A stretch of 64,000 nt of DNA from Adiantum capillus-veneris. Its lineage: Eukaryota; Streptophyta; Polypodiopsida; Polypodiales; Pteridaceae. Location: the NCBI GenBank assembly GCA_014529385.2, contig CM043958.1, positions 121,802,817-121,866,816 on the forward strand. The letters are read 5' to 3'. Of this stretch, positions 30,376 to 43,019 are shown in pieces; positions within the stretch are counted from its first letter, which is position 1; every line of letters begins with the position of its first letter. The notes under the pieces were generated by a model. The model was not told where the DNA came from and did no database searches. It was given only the letters and a program-made list of their open reading frames with translations. The position numbers were made by a program, and so were the translations under genes.

Positions 30376-31098
30376 TCACAAAATACAAGTGCACAAAAGT
30401 GTAGTATCATACCTCCTCACTGTGTGTAGAGATCTGCATAACTAAAGCACTACAGAACAGGAGTCCAAAAAAGCGATGGAACACTAGAGAGTAAGAGGAG
30501 GATGCACAAAAAGGGTTGGAAGCACAAAAGAGATGGTTTTCTCACCATGTAGCATCGACGGGAGCATAGTTAAAATGCTGGGCAGTAGAGGATGCGAAAA
30601 GAGGCAAAAGAGCGTTCAAGATTTTATTGTTTGCTCATGCATGAGCGCTCATCTAGGGCGAGGGTATAGTTAAAATGTTTGGCGGGGGTACTTCCTCTAA
30701 ACTTAGGATGCTCGTACACTTGGTTGGTATATCATACTCGATGGGAATCTAGGCCCATTTATTACTCCCAAAACTGGTTGTCCTTGAGAGCACAACCCAC
30801 GTGCCTTTTTTGAGTGACCGTTTAGAGTCAGACGCCGATGGCCGTTGCATGCAGTCGCCATCTCCATCTCCAAGTAGAACAAACAGACCGCCCTTGCCTT
30901 TTTTGCACTCTTTCCCTTGGCCACCTCTCATGATCCTGCGTTGAGCGACCTCCACTAGTTTGAGTCCTTTGCTGCTGTGTTGCCATCGCCCTTGCCTTTG
31001 CCTTTTTGTCCTCTTCCCCCTGGCCACCTTTTGGTTCTTTCTCTTAGCGACCTGCGACATCACCATCCACCTCGGCGCCATTGGATATTGCAGAGACA

Positions 31099-31223
<125 letters not shown>

Positions 31224-31599
31224 GGGTCGCTCTTCCATGCCTGTGTGTTGTTAATTGTGTGGGCACCGAAGCCACTGCATTACGGGGTTAGGGCACAAGG
31301 GGAAAAACACTCCAAGGGCCAAGAGTGGTCGTTAGGGTAAGATTATAAGTCTCGCAACCTCAAGATTGGCATAGTTACAAATCCTACGTATTAGTTGAGA
31401 TTCTCCATGCAGCATTGTGAGGTTCAAGGCATGGTTGGAATAATGACTCCTTATGTGACTGTGCTTGAGTTGCTTTTCAATGCTATGTTTGGGCATAGTG
31501 AGTGAGTAGGCCTACATGTCTTTTACTGATAACATTAAATGCTATGTTCCAATCCACTTGTTCCGAATGGACGTTGTACAGCATAAATTCAACTTCTAG

Positions 31600-31657
31600 A
31601 ACCAAGCGAATAAGACCCTTCAGAGATTCTTGGGGCCCCTATTTTCCTGGTTTTGAC
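31600..31657. repeat. Degenerate hairpin module
   Basis: AACCAAGCGAATAAGAC (31600-31616) and ATTTTCCTGGTTTTGAC (31641-31657), the same arm theme with more mismatches. Confidence 0.5.
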
Positions 31658-31698
31658 TCTAGTCACGTCACCTATTATGACATTAGCGCACGGGACAG

Positions 31699-31752
31699 AA
31701 CCAAGCAAATAGAGACCTTGAGGGATACTCCAGGCCCAATATTCGCTTGGTT
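31699..31752. repeat. Hairpin module before the + strand gene
   Basis: AACCAAGCAAATAG (31699-31712) and ATATTCGCTTGGTT (31739-31752), inverse apart from two positions. It ends about 60 bases before the ATG at 31812. Confidence 0.65.
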
Positions 31753-31811
31753 ATGACACCAAATACATACCAATTTTGAATAGTAGTTTTGGCTTGCTTT
31801 TTCTTTCAAAC

Positions 31812-32875
31812 ATGGGGATCATAGTCCTGGAGACAGACAATGTGGGCGAGGATACATATGAAAAAAAACTATACACGTTCTTATACAACGCCCGTGCTTA
31901 TCACCGTGCACCAAATCTATCAAGAATGTTTAATGCAAAGTTTTCTATACAGAGGATCACTGATTGCTCATTTGAGTACCTACAAACCCACTTGCAACAG
32001 TATGAGGCAGTCATTTGTGACAATTCCATGACAATTGATGGCATGAGATATGTGCACCCAGCCGACCTTGACCCTGACAAGAGTGCAGCAAGGAGACTAA
32101 ATCGCTGTCTAGAAAAGTGTCCCTCCAATGCACTGCTTGTACAAGACAGGTGTATGAAGCACTTAAAAAAATGTTGCTTAGTGGAGTTCAACCACGAGTT
32201 TGTCTGTTACTTGTACTTGCAGACGGATGGTGATTCAGAGACTTCCCAGTCATAAACTTTTGGTAGTTGCCCATTGGTGCCGGAGGAAGAGGATGTGGAG
32301 GTGCAGTTTGACCCAGAAGAAGAGCGGGTAGAGGTATTAAAGGAAACATTTGATGCCGACTTAACTCGTGCTTATCTTGCAAATGCAGCATTAGGATGCA
32401 AGCAAGAAATCCCAAATAAGGAAGTGACTTTGCCTCTGAATTGTGCTCCCAGCTTTGCTATGGCGGGCGACATCCACTACATTCTGCTCACAAATATCAT
32501 GCATGAAGTGAATATACGGGAGGACTACTACCTAGCTGCAATTGCAAATTTTTGTGAGGCAGACATGGATTTGTGGATGATGAAGGATTGGACCAACATC
32601 TTCTTGCTGGCACAATTGTCCATGACTCACATTTCACTTTAGGGTGGCAACTGATCAAAGATACATTCAATGAAGCAAAGTTCGGAGAGACCAATTTGCC
32701 AACAGATTATCAGGTCCAATTGACAACAAAAAAACTCGGCTTGGAAAACATGGGTACGCCCGTGGCACCCAGAGCTCATGTACTGAATAGTCAGTCTATT
32801 CACTTGTGGGGAAGGTCGATGCTGAAAATGGACAAGAATCAGATGGTAATTTTTAAAGGCATTTAGATGGTATTG
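31812..32875 (+). pseudogene. Uncharacterised protein, 5' part of a + strand transposon-type gene
   Basis: Opens on ATG (MGIIVLETDN). The frame runs to a TAA at 32253 and continues in register to ~32,575 (TFDADLTRAYLANAALGCKQ, DIHYILLTNIMHEVNIREDYYLAAIANF). It then shifts by one base into a frame reading LDQHLLAGTIVHDSHFTLGW and GRSMLKMDKNQMVIF to 32,866. The protein has many Cys/His but no motif I can name. A TTTTTGTTGACAG|GTGC acceptor near 32,922 suggests an intron after it. Sense orientation, codon-like composition and its place beside the Ulp1-like and H3-like genes suggest one multi-exon gene, now broken. Function unknown. Confidence 0.4.
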
Positions 32876-32922
32876 GAGATGGCCCAGTGATGAAATATCA
32901 TGATCAATATTTTTGTTGACAG

Positions 32923-33796
32923 GTGCTAGTGTATGACGATAGTTTCCTTAGAAGAGCGGGAGGCTCACAGCAAGGGCTTGTCACTGGAGTATAAGGCAAG
33001 GATGCGGTGTTGTCTCACTACATCGGGCGTTTCAGCCACAAGCAGCCTTGCTGGATTGGAAGAAGGCTTACCTTACAGGGTGGGGTGGGAAACATATCAC
33101 ACATTACATGGTGGGTTAGCTTGCTACTTATACAAACAAAATTTAAAATTGTACTCTACTCACCATTTTGTTTTATTTCAATGTGGCACATACTGTTCAA
33201 CCATGGTCCTTATTTTGCGAAGACATACGGCTCACTATCAATATGGTCCACATAAGGCATGGAAAAAACCCACTACATGGCAAGAACAGGTTACTTTAAG
33301 CACACTAGACATGGGGGAGGAAAGGATAAGGCCAATAGCCTATTAGAGTTATACCAATGGACTTATAGATGACTTATTCATAGAGCAAGGCACAAGGATC
33401 TTCTTAAGAGTTCAAAAATTACACGGGCTTTACAACACATCTGCAAAGAGAAGAAACAAATGGCTTGGGGAAATTCAAATGCGGGGGAGTGCCATGTAAG
33501 GTGGCAACAGTCACGAGTCAGGAGCGAGAAAATATGGACCTGAGCCCGTCATTTTTATCCTCTTCGATGCACCTCCTTCTTCCTCACTTTGTACCTCTTT
33601 GACGTGCAAGCTCCGTAGATGAGCTCATTTCTCTGTTGATGGCAGCATCCCCACGGGCATCAGGCGTCTTCTTTCCCTCATAAACAGCCACTTGTTGTAT
33701 GGATCTAAGCTGTGCGAGTCTTCAACCCCTGTAGCTAGAGCCTGAGCTATGTAGGACATGAAATAGGGGACTCTGAGTGCTTAGCACCCATACCCA
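32923..33796 (+). pseudogene. Middle, poorly preserved part of the same gene
   Basis: After the putative acceptor, LVYDDSFLRRAGGSQQGLVTG and AVLSHYIGRFSHKQPCWIGRRLTL can be read with a stop between them. The rest to 33,796 has no reliable frame. Intron positions cannot be fixed by eye. Confidence 0.25.
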
Positions 33797-35863
33797 ATGC
33801 CAAAGACACGTAGAGCAAATTGTTTCTCAATCAGAATTAGTCTTTCAGTGTTTAAAGGGAGGGGGTGTCGACCACACAATCTTGTAATAACTTTCATTGC
33901 AAATAGTGGGAACTTTGCATTGTCCTTGGAGTATTCCTTGTGGTATATTATGATCTACAAAACAATATTAAAACATTTATGGGCTGTAAGTGAGATCAGT
34001 ACAATTGCCAAGTACTTGAATTGTTTCTACAAACCTTTGGTACACCAAACATTTGGAAATGAGAGGATTGAATGCGAAAAATCAAAGAAACCTCCTGCGA
34101 TGGAGAACATGCAGTTGAGGAAACTTAATGAAGCATGCTCTCGGAATATTTCATCAAGCAAAGATACAATCCGAAGCCTTGAGAAGAAGATCACAAGTTT
34201 GCAAGAGAAAGACACCGTGTTTGGTATTTGGAAAAGAAAACGAGATCTGTGCAACATAGAGAACATGAAGATTGGTAGTGGTGGCCTGTAAAAATGAATA
34301 CGAGCTTTAAGGTAACTCAAAGTTTGTTTCTGCTTTTGTATCTTCAATGTGCTTCACTAAGAAATGGATACACTTTCCTATACATGATCATAACGCATGG
34401 TGATTTTTTTGCAGGTCTTTGCTGCATCCAAACTCAAATGGTGTAGGCTTCAATGCTGGAGTGCATTACAACCATCTAGTTCCAAAAGAAGTAGTTGAAG
34501 AGATGATAACTCAGAAAAAATTTAATAAGTTGAAAGGGAGGCTCCTTACCTCCTTCATGAACGAGAATCAGCTGGAACCAATGGACGTGCAAGCAATACT
34601 TGAAGAGAGTGGCATCTCGCAGATGGGATACATGGCACTCTCTTCAAAGCAGTTGCTAAAAAGTCTCAAAATAAACTATAGAGAGGATCATTGCTGCCAA
34701 AGCCATCATATGTAAAGGCTGCTCGCCGGCATGTAAATGATGAGGTGTTTGAGAAACTTGGGCTACCATTCCATATTGAAGCAACGTTCTTAGGCAAGGG
34801 CGGCAGAGAGGTACAGTTTAACAAGCACAACAACCTCTTCGTTGATCTTGAAGCATTGCAACGGTATGCAGTTCACTTCTTTGACATCAATCGAGAGGAG
34901 TGCAGTGGGGTTCTCAAGTTTGTTTTGAAGCTCGACGAGTGCGAGGTCCTAAAGAACATGAAGCTGGAGAGAGTCACCATTACCCTCGCGAACAGAGCTC
35001 TGGATCCATCAATAACGAAAGAGGATCCACGATACTCCAGCATGCAATTCGAAAACAACATTCTAACTCTAGGATCATTTTAGGTATACTTAGTTCACTC
35101 TATAATAGCAAAAATATTGATTATTTGGTTGTTGATTTTCTATTTTCATTTTTCATTGCAGGTTGTTAAGGAAGATTTTGAAATCCTCGATTGGGTTTTT
35201 AGTCAAACCCAAATTCCTTCTATCATCAATTAACAAAGAAACGGGGTCGTACTTTCAGTGGAAGGATTTGGTGACTATACAATGGAATGGTGTATGTACA
35301 ACATAACACGCAGTGCAGCTGTGGCAAATCCATGCTTATATTGCATGGCTAATGCACAATCTCTTGAGAGTGTGCAATGAAATAGAGCTCTCAACAGATA
35401 TCTTCAAGATAAAACTTTCAGGCCAGTGCTTAATATTCCTCTAAGTAGAGTTCATGTATGTACACTTCATGCACTCTGTCGAATAATTGAAAAGGTGGTT
35501 CATTTGTACATATGTTTTGCATGGACATTAAAGCCAGAGAGTGAGTCAAAAAGAGTGATCAAATCATTAGAGGGAGTGCTCTCAGACATTGGTTTGCATG
35601 GAGGCAATGTCAAAATTGAAGAGGACCCTAAGATGTCTCAAAATCGTTACAAGGTACCTAGGAAAGCATCGATAGGCGGCTTGAAGGCCAGAAGGTTTCT
35701 TGGGTTTAGCCTCAAAGATTCAAATAGAGAGGAGAGGAGAAACCTGTTCAACAAATGGAAACAGTTACACAAAGTGGTTAAAGACAATGCTGGTGGTGGG
35801 GCAATCCACAATCACAAGGCGAACGTGTGGAAATCACTAGATAAAATTTTCCACTACTTTTAG
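33797..35863 (+). pseudogene. Uncharacterised transposon-type protein, 3' exons
   Basis: Four blocks in order: 33797-34311 (coiled segment NISSSKDTIRSLEKKITSLQ); after a 103-bp GT-AG intron (34312-34414), 34415-34715 and a one-base shift into 34691-35083 (GLPFHIEATFLGKGG, LKFVLKLDECEVLKNMKLER, DPRYSSMQFENNILTLGSF); after a 78-bp intron (35084-35161), VVKEDFEILDW; then MEWCMYNITRSAAVANPCLYCM, a TGA, and 35426-35863 with VHVCTLHALCRIIEKVVHLY and SIGGLKARRFLGF. I associate such HALxRxxEK and CxxC blocks with large uncharacterised proteins repeated in plant and animal genomes, hence a transposase guess, but I cannot name the superfamily. In-frame stops (TAG at 35081, TGA near 35,382) show decay. 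Confidence 0.45.
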
Positions 35864-37500
35864 AGACATTTAAAGACATGTTTCACAAGACAACCACATA
35901 CTGTGTAACTACTACAAGAGTCTTCTTTTCCATCACCTGTGAAATGTAAGAGGTTACTGATATTAGCAAAGGGAGGTGGTGCATTTGTCGTAGGATCCTC
36001 TGGATAAATAGACCCATCGGTCCACAAATCCAAATGATGTTCCTTTTTTGTCCTTCTAAGTTATTTCTCCCATTGAGATAAGATAGACTCCCTCCTACAT
36101 TTTTGCAACGGTGCGTACTCTTGCAATACATCAGCATGAAGATGATGTGTGTTCTTTCTTTGGGTAAGTGCTGAAGATAAAGGGGTTGAGGATTGCAAGT
36201 TCAAATTGTTGTTTTCATCAAAAAAAGAAGCGTTCTCCATTCCTAGAGTTGATAGAGAAATAGACAGACACTCGAAACTCATTAAATATCTTAAGTTTTG
36301 GGAGGGAAGGCCAAATTCTCATGTTTAGAGTTGATAGAGTTCTTGTGGCTTATGTTACTAGAGGGAACGCTTGTAAGTTGGCATTTCAAATCATTAGTCA
36401 TACTGTTAGTTGGATTCTTGACAAGAGAACGAAGGATAAGAATGATAAAAACGACGGCTACCTACCAAAGAATGTCATTTTGACTTTTTGTTGGTACAAA
36501 AAAGTATCACATAAAATGCACAATTTAACATTTTCATTTTCTCTCTCTAATCCGACGTGGAACTTCTTACAGGGCCCAAAAGTGAGTCCAACTTTTTCCT
36601 AATGAATTATTACCAAAAATAAATTGTGCCAAGTGGTAGCAATGCAAGAGAATTCTAAATGAAGCTAAAGAGGATTGTAGAAGCTAGAAGAGCTCTCATT
36701 TTTTTCTTTTTTTGGGTCTCTTAGACACCCCTATAAAAGGATGTACACGTTAATTTTTTGGGGCCTTTTGTCAGTAATTCTTTTGGCCATTGGAGTTTTT
36801 TGCCTATGTAGGCTTTTGAGCCGTTGTTCTTTTGCCGAGGTTTGTGCCAACAGGGGTGCAGGTTGATTGTACATGGTTGTATATGCAAAAAGACCATTCA
36901 TTGTTGTCTCCTTGGCGTCATTCACCCTTCTCTTCTTTGCTTGTGTGTGTGTGTTTCCGGGCGTGTGTCGGCGTGTGTGCCCCCCCAAAGTTTGTCGTGC
37001 AAAAAGAGATAAGAGAGGTTGTGTGCATGTGGAAGGCTGTGAATTGAGTTGAGCGGAGTGATTGGGTCTATCTGGTGCATTTCAAGGCATGTGTGCGGAT
37101 GGTTGTGTGCAAGTAATGGTTTGCTTGTGGGTAGTGTCAAGTTTTGAAGGTGAACTCTAGTGGATTGGGGTGATGTGTATACCCTGGGCTATAGTGAGGC
37201 ATTGTGTTGTGTGCTGGGTGTGTTCCCCTTTCCCCCTTTCTAGCATATCCTGAGTAGATTGAGCTCCCCTTGGGGAAATGTGGAAGAGTAGCCGCCCGCA
37301 ATGCACAGTAGGTTAAACCCAAGCACCTCACGGCAGTAAAAGATTGTAATAAGTAAGTTTATCACGCTTTGTAACCATCACACCCTTCTAAGGGTCTTAT
37401 CCCATGTTTCAAGAGTAGTAGGTCCCTTTAAATAGAACCTAGAGTATCGACAAGCAAAATACTCCATAATAGATGATGCTTAAAAAAGGTACCAACAAGT
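35864..37500. other. No clear gene
   Basis: Short open frames on both strands (for example + 36321-36602, VLVAYVTRGNACKLAFQIISHT) have no recognised domain. Microsatellite-like GTGTGT stretches appear near 36,940. Probably the end of the previous unit and intervening sequence. Confidence 0.3.
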
Positions 37501-37578
37501 GGTTAAATGTGTGTGTGCGTGTGTGTGTGTGTGTACCAACAAGTGTGAATTAAAAAATTATTACCAACAGGTGGTGAA

Positions 37579-37670
<92 letters not shown>
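37501..37670. repeat. GT microsatellite within a short minisatellite
   Basis: A run of 90 bases of GT (37581-37670) and a shorter one (37509-37534) lie within three imperfect copies of ACCAACA[AG]GTG...AAATGTGTG. Long GT tracts can adopt Z-form DNA; no function is implied. Confidence 0.9.
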
Positions 37671-37672
<2 letters not shown>

Positions 37673-37733
37673 CCACCCTGTCCCAGGCACCATACACAAT
37701 GGGTCGATAGTAGGCCCGTTGTGAATGGGCCTA

Positions 37734-39516
37734 CTACCTAATTAAAGAGATGAGAATGTCTAGGTTAAAATGTAATTCAGGCCAATTATGTCGAGTAAGT
37801 GATAGTAGAACTTTATCAATAATGTCATAGCTATTGAAGCCATGAAGGCAGTACTTTTTCATAAGTATCTTAATATCTTCCCAAGCAAGGAGGTAGTTAT
37901 AGAAGAAGAGTAGACAATTAGATATAGTAGGCTGATACAAGTGCTAAGAGCAGCTTTGTGGGGTCTACTACTATTCCTTTTAATGAACTCAAAAGGAGAA
38001 AGTTCCAGAAGATCTTTCTTCCATACAAATTTTTGGTCATACCCTCCAACACAGGGTATATGAAGCAGAATAGAGAAGTTAAGGAATTGTACTAAGTGCA
38101 AAAAAATCCATTGGGCGTTGTGAGCCCATGTAGTTGGTTCTATTTTCAAGCAATTAGGATATATATGATGTATCTCTTCAAAAACAATTATGTTGTTGAA
38201 GCTCAGTAAGTCATCCATATATCGATAAGTGTGTCTGAACAATAAAAGCTTTTTACTATTATCTCCCATAGTTTTGAGAAACCACTTGTACTTGAAGAAA
38301 GCAAGGAATATATTACACATAAGCGAGGAGCAGGAAAATCCCATGGGGATGCCAAGGCATTGGTTAAAACAATGTCCTCCAGAGATAATGGCATATTTTT
38401 CAAGTAACCAAGATATATAGAGGCATAGCTTCTCTTCATTGAAGTGTAAGGGACGTGAAGAGTTTGTCTTTTTAATCCATCTAGGTTTTTTTGAAAGAGA
38501 TAGAAACAACCTCTTTTACTAGCATTAAAAAAAACTAATTTTATAACCTGTGATAGTACATCTTTAAGCCCAAGATCTCCTTCTAAAGGAATATTCTCAT
38601 AACATTGAGTAATATCTGCCAAGAAAAGATGAAAGATGTGTTTAGGGAGGTTAAGAGAAACCTCAGTAGAGTTTTTTGTTATCCAAAAGGGGTTGTATTG
38701 TACTTGTAGAAAGTTATGGCAGATTTTTTGTTTAGATGCACAGATAAATTCAAACTCTGCTAATATAAGGTCAAGACAAAGAGTGATATCTTTGGTAATA
38801 TTCGTGAAAATGCCATTTGAAGTATCTGATATCCATCTGAATTTATGTTTATGAATCTTATAGGTAGGAAAAAGTATTGGTAGTTTAGTACCTGAAGAGA
38901 ATATCCCAAATTTTCTAAGTGTTTTGAGAGGTTATCCGTAACTGTTTGTAGAGAAGTATTGATTCTTGTGAACTCCTTGCCAAATACTCGAGAATGAGCA
39001 GCATTCCAGGCTAAGTTTTTACAAATAAGAGTGGGACAATTAGAGCTTTTATGTAGACCAACAATAAACCATATCTTTGATAATTTTTTGAAACTCATAT
39101 GCGAGTTGTGGTGTTAGCCAGGAGTTATCTGTAGATAACCATTTTCTAGGTATTTGTGAGATTTTTTGAAAGAAGCATTCTTCCACTACTCCGGTTAAGT
39201 CTAGTAGGACTGTCTTCTCCAATCAAAGAGAACTGACAAGGTTAGTTAAGGAGCTAAGTAAAGCTGATAGAGCAAGATAAGGGTTTTTTGGAAAGTTAGG
39301 TATGTGGTTAAGCCCTTTAGCCAAGATTTTTTGGACTTTGTTATTTCCAATGATGGTAAGATCACAAGTACAAATGCATACCATATGTATCAAAGTCTTT
39401 ACAAAATGTGATAAACTGATTGCATATGCATTCAGGGACTGAGTTATGTCGAAGAAAATCATTACTATGGACCAACTTTTTAACTGGTTTTTTATATTTC
39501 CATCCGATAAGTACAT
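37734..39516 (-). pseudogene. Non-LTR reverse transcriptase, Penelope-like type, degraded
   Basis: Read on - from 39516 in pieces joined by frameshifts. VQKILAKGLNHIPNFPKNPY is an N-terminal RT-family block; FRWISDTSNG precedes the palm; ADITQCYENIPLEG (about 38,620) is motif A; GIPMGFSCSS (about 38,330) motif B; YRYMDDLLSFNN (about 38,220) motif C with YMDD; IYPNCLKIEPTT motif D. A last block, LLAWEDIKILMKKYCLHGF (37734-37940 frame), follows after another shift. This layout, with RYxDDLL-x-x-N and IYP, differs from LINE and Ty3 RTs and is closer to Penelope-like or related uncharacterised eukaryotic RTs. No GIY-YIG endonuclease was found. Copying by target-primed reverse transcription would be the family role; this copy is dead. 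Confidence 0.65.
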
Positions 39517-41056
39517 TGTCTAGTAGTTTGTGATTGCCAAAAACTAGGTCGAAGCACTCACATAAAAGTGTTTTAGGATGTACCCAATCGAGAAGCTCAT
39601 TTTAAAAGAGACAATGTATGTAAATAAAGTCCTGGCTTGGAACTTTTTTGTTGAGAAACTTCCTTCCACATGGGCTCACAGAAACCTGTAGTTATATCAA
39701 TAATTACATTTCAAGAAGGTTCTTGATTGATGTGTTTCTGCCTCTTCCTCTAGTATAGCTACGAGATTTCCCTCAATTAGAAGACGAGCTAGGTGTCAGA
39801 AAAGAAGTAAAAGAGTTTGGGGTAGCAAGAGAATTGGGTCTTTTTAAAGAAGGGAATCATCTTCATCAATACATGGTTTGAGTAAGCTAGTGATAATCTT
39901 TACACCTTTTTAAGTGGCATAAGTGGTCAGATAGATCCCAGGTTCATCAGATTTTAGTTCCTTCAGAATATCTAGCATTAGTCCTTGAAAGATGTTGAAA
40001 GCAGTCTAAGCGATTACTGTCTATTTTGCTTGGTCACCTAACCAAGAGAAAATAAGGGAGAGATGAAAGTCCACTAGTTTCTCCGGGAAGAGTAGGTCTA
40101 GATGGTTGAGAATAAACCATACGGCATGATCGAACCACATGATGCTAGATTCGCATGAAGCTTTGGGGTCAAGAAACTTGTAGGCACATTTAACATAGGG
40201 CCAAAAAACATTCCAAATGGATTCTGTGTAGAAGTCAGGGTTGCTTTTGGCAAAATCCATGTTTCCCTTTGTTCGGATGTAGAGGCCTGTATTTGAAGGG
40301 CATTTGGAATGATCGATGAGGTTGAGGTTGAATGGGGGCTATTATGAGTTCCCCTTTATCAAGGAACTGTCCACCTTTTAGATTTCGAGTATGTAGTCTT
40401 CAATGGTAGAGGCAGGGAGGTTAGCAAGGTAAACCCAGGTTTCACTTAGAATAGGTGCTAAAAACGCTTTGTTAGGTAGGACCCAGAGCTGATGGTCTAC
40501 CCCAAAGGGTTCAATTTCAATCTACCTTAACAGGTAGGAAAGGAAAGACTTTAGAGATTTTTGGTACCATTTCTAAGAGGTTAGAGTCATTGAGGGAGAA
40601 GAGATTGCTCTAAAATTCTTTAACAACTTCTAGAGTAGCACTATCCCTACAAAAGATGCCACATGTTTGAGGGATAGTCGGGGTAGCTAGGGTACTTATA
40701 AAGGTAGGATTGAGGCCGCATAGTTTCTTCAAAAAGTTGGACAGATCAGCCCCAGAGGATGAGAACGAGGCAAGCTCTTGTTGATATTGTAAAGAGAGTC
40801 TAGGAAGTTGTGCTGTGTATTGAGGAATTAAATTAACACCTTCTTTTGAATACTTATCCAAGGTAGCCAAAATTTTGATCCAATCATTAAATGATAACAT
40901 GTGTAAGATAGACATCTTTTTGTCTGAGGTAAGAGTTGAGTCATAAATTAGTTGAGAAGCATCCAGGTTGCTAATACATCTGAGGACAAGAGATGTGGCC
41001 ACAGAGAGGGGTTCAGAGGATAATTCCAAACCTTGCAAGAGAGCAAGGGTCTGCAA
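39517..41056 (-). pseudogene. Probable N-terminal region of the same RT element
   Basis: Open pieces at 40610-41056 (148 codons, opening on ATG, leucine/serine-rich, helical) and 40021-40260 lie in the same orientation upstream of the RT, with stops and shifts between. No domain recognised. The assignment is by position only. It ends within ~100 bases of the start of element E homology. Confidence 0.35.
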
Positions 41057-41145
41057 TATACAAAAAAGTTAATGAGGATAAACTGGAAGTGAAATCAAGG
41101 AAACCACCGTGAAATCTGGAGGATCAATTTTGGTAGAAAAAATTT

Positions 41146-42850
41146 TTGAACCAATCAATGCAACCTTGGAAGCTTACCAAGTGGGGACTTAAAATAGGCC
41201 AAAACATGGAAAACAAATGGAAAAACTATCCTTCTCCACATATGGAAGCAGCTAAGCTACAACCTTATCAAAATCTGGTAGGAATTACTCAAGAGATCCT
41301 CAAAAAAACAAAACCCAAGCTTGAGAGTATAGAAAAACCTGAAGAGATTGTGGTAGGAATCAGTAAAGGAAAATCCAAAGTGGTGGTGGAACCCCACCTT
41401 GAAACTAAAGAGCCAGAACTCATAGTGCCTGACAGTGAAGATGCCTTAGATGGAATTCCATTCATAAAAGAAGATTATCTAGGACACTTATGGGAAAAAG
41501 TTAGAGAGATTAATGATGGGAGCCTAACTCTGAAGTCAGCTCCTATAGAGGAGTTTGGTTAGACAATCTACCTCCTGATATGGACATGGATGTATGATCC
41601 TTGTATGAGGATTGCGGCTTTGAAGCTTCAGGAATTTCTAAACTAAAGACTCTGAAAACACTACCCTCTTACTTGGGAGATAACGAAGATGAATCCATAG
41701 TGTGTAAAACCACTCAAATAAAAAGAGCGGAACAGACCCTAGAGGTAGACAACATCCATTCAATTATGTCTACACCCATCCAATGCACTCTTACTTTAGA
41801 AGAACTATTAAAAATCAAACCATATCTATGGAATGATCTACAGAGAACTCTAGAGAAGGTGTTGATAATAGGTCTAATCGCAAAAAAATTGGAAGAATTG
41901 AAACGCAAATTGGATAACAAAGAGATTAGATCCGTTCCAATGAACAAAGTCGGAGAATACTAGGAAGGGGAATAAGGAAAGACAACTCTTCCAGTAAGAT
42001 ATAATGAATAGAAACCATGGCAATACTAGATAGTGGGGCAGGCATAGCCATAGCCACAAAAGCAGTATGGAAATCATGGGAAAAACCAGCCATTAGACAA
42101 ACTCGAATGAAATTGTAATTGGCTTATGGACACATCAAAAAACCCTTAGGACTGCTTGAACAAGTGATAGTTAGTTCTTTTGGAATTGATTATCAACACA
42201 CTTTTGCAATAGTGGAATTTGGAAAGAAACTCAATTATCAAATCATCTTGGGAAGACCTTTCATGCGACAAGTACAACTCATTCAGGATTGAGGAAACAA
42301 CTACCTGTACTTGAAGCAAGTGGGATAAATAACAAGGGTTAATCTAAAAGGTCACACTTATAGAGATGTTATAAAAATGCCCATACAAGAATTTGACTCG
42401 GTCTCTTCGGCTGAAACCAAGCTTCCATCTTGGTTGAACAAAGACATACCAATTTGGATATGTGGAGCCTCAGAAAAAAAAAGCTTAAAACAAGAAGAAT
42501 GTATCTTAGAAAGGGATTTCACAGATGAAGCCTATGTACCTGATCCCTTTCCAGAGTATTTATTCGAGCCATTTGAGTGGACTCAAATTTTGGCAACAAT
42601 GGATGTGTATGTAAATACGTCTATTCCTATTCAATTTTGCAATGAGGACGGACATGACATAATTCCCATACAAATGATCTCAACCCTTCACATTGAAGAC
42701 GAAATTCAAGAATCCAAGGACTTAATGAAAGCTCAACAACTCTTTTTAGACCTCTACTATGATGCAAGTAATGAGTTAGAAGAACATTCAGCTACCTCAG
42801 ATGATTCGGGGTTAGAAAAAAAACATGTGAGAGCTAAACTACTCATGTAA
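41146..42850 (+). pseudogene. Element E pol N-terminal region and protease
   Basis: Matches A around KWKNYPSPHMEAAKLQPYQ, LKTLPSYLGDNEDES and the STPIQCTLTLEELLKIKPYLW block. The protease active site ILDSGAGIAIATK lies at ~42,018-42,056 and IILGRPFMRQ at ~42,245, with stops around them. A long open piece, 42377-42850, matches the A linker (LPSWLNKDIPIWICGAS...EECILE). A non-functional copy of the maturation protease. Confidence 0.75.
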
Positions 42851-43019
42851 GGAGGGGAGGAAACGTTTTTTGACTTTCCAAACTAGAAACTGAGAAGACA
42901 AAAATGGTATAGAAGAAAAAGAGACACGAGAAACTTGAAAGATAGACCTATGCCATCAATCTCCAGTAGAACACAGTTTCTGATGCAAATAGACGCACAT
43001 GATTGTGTAAAAGACAAAA

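Noticed and set aside
37499-37741. Cysteine-valine and threonine-histidine repeat frames
   Set aside because: Translation of the GT microsatellite only.
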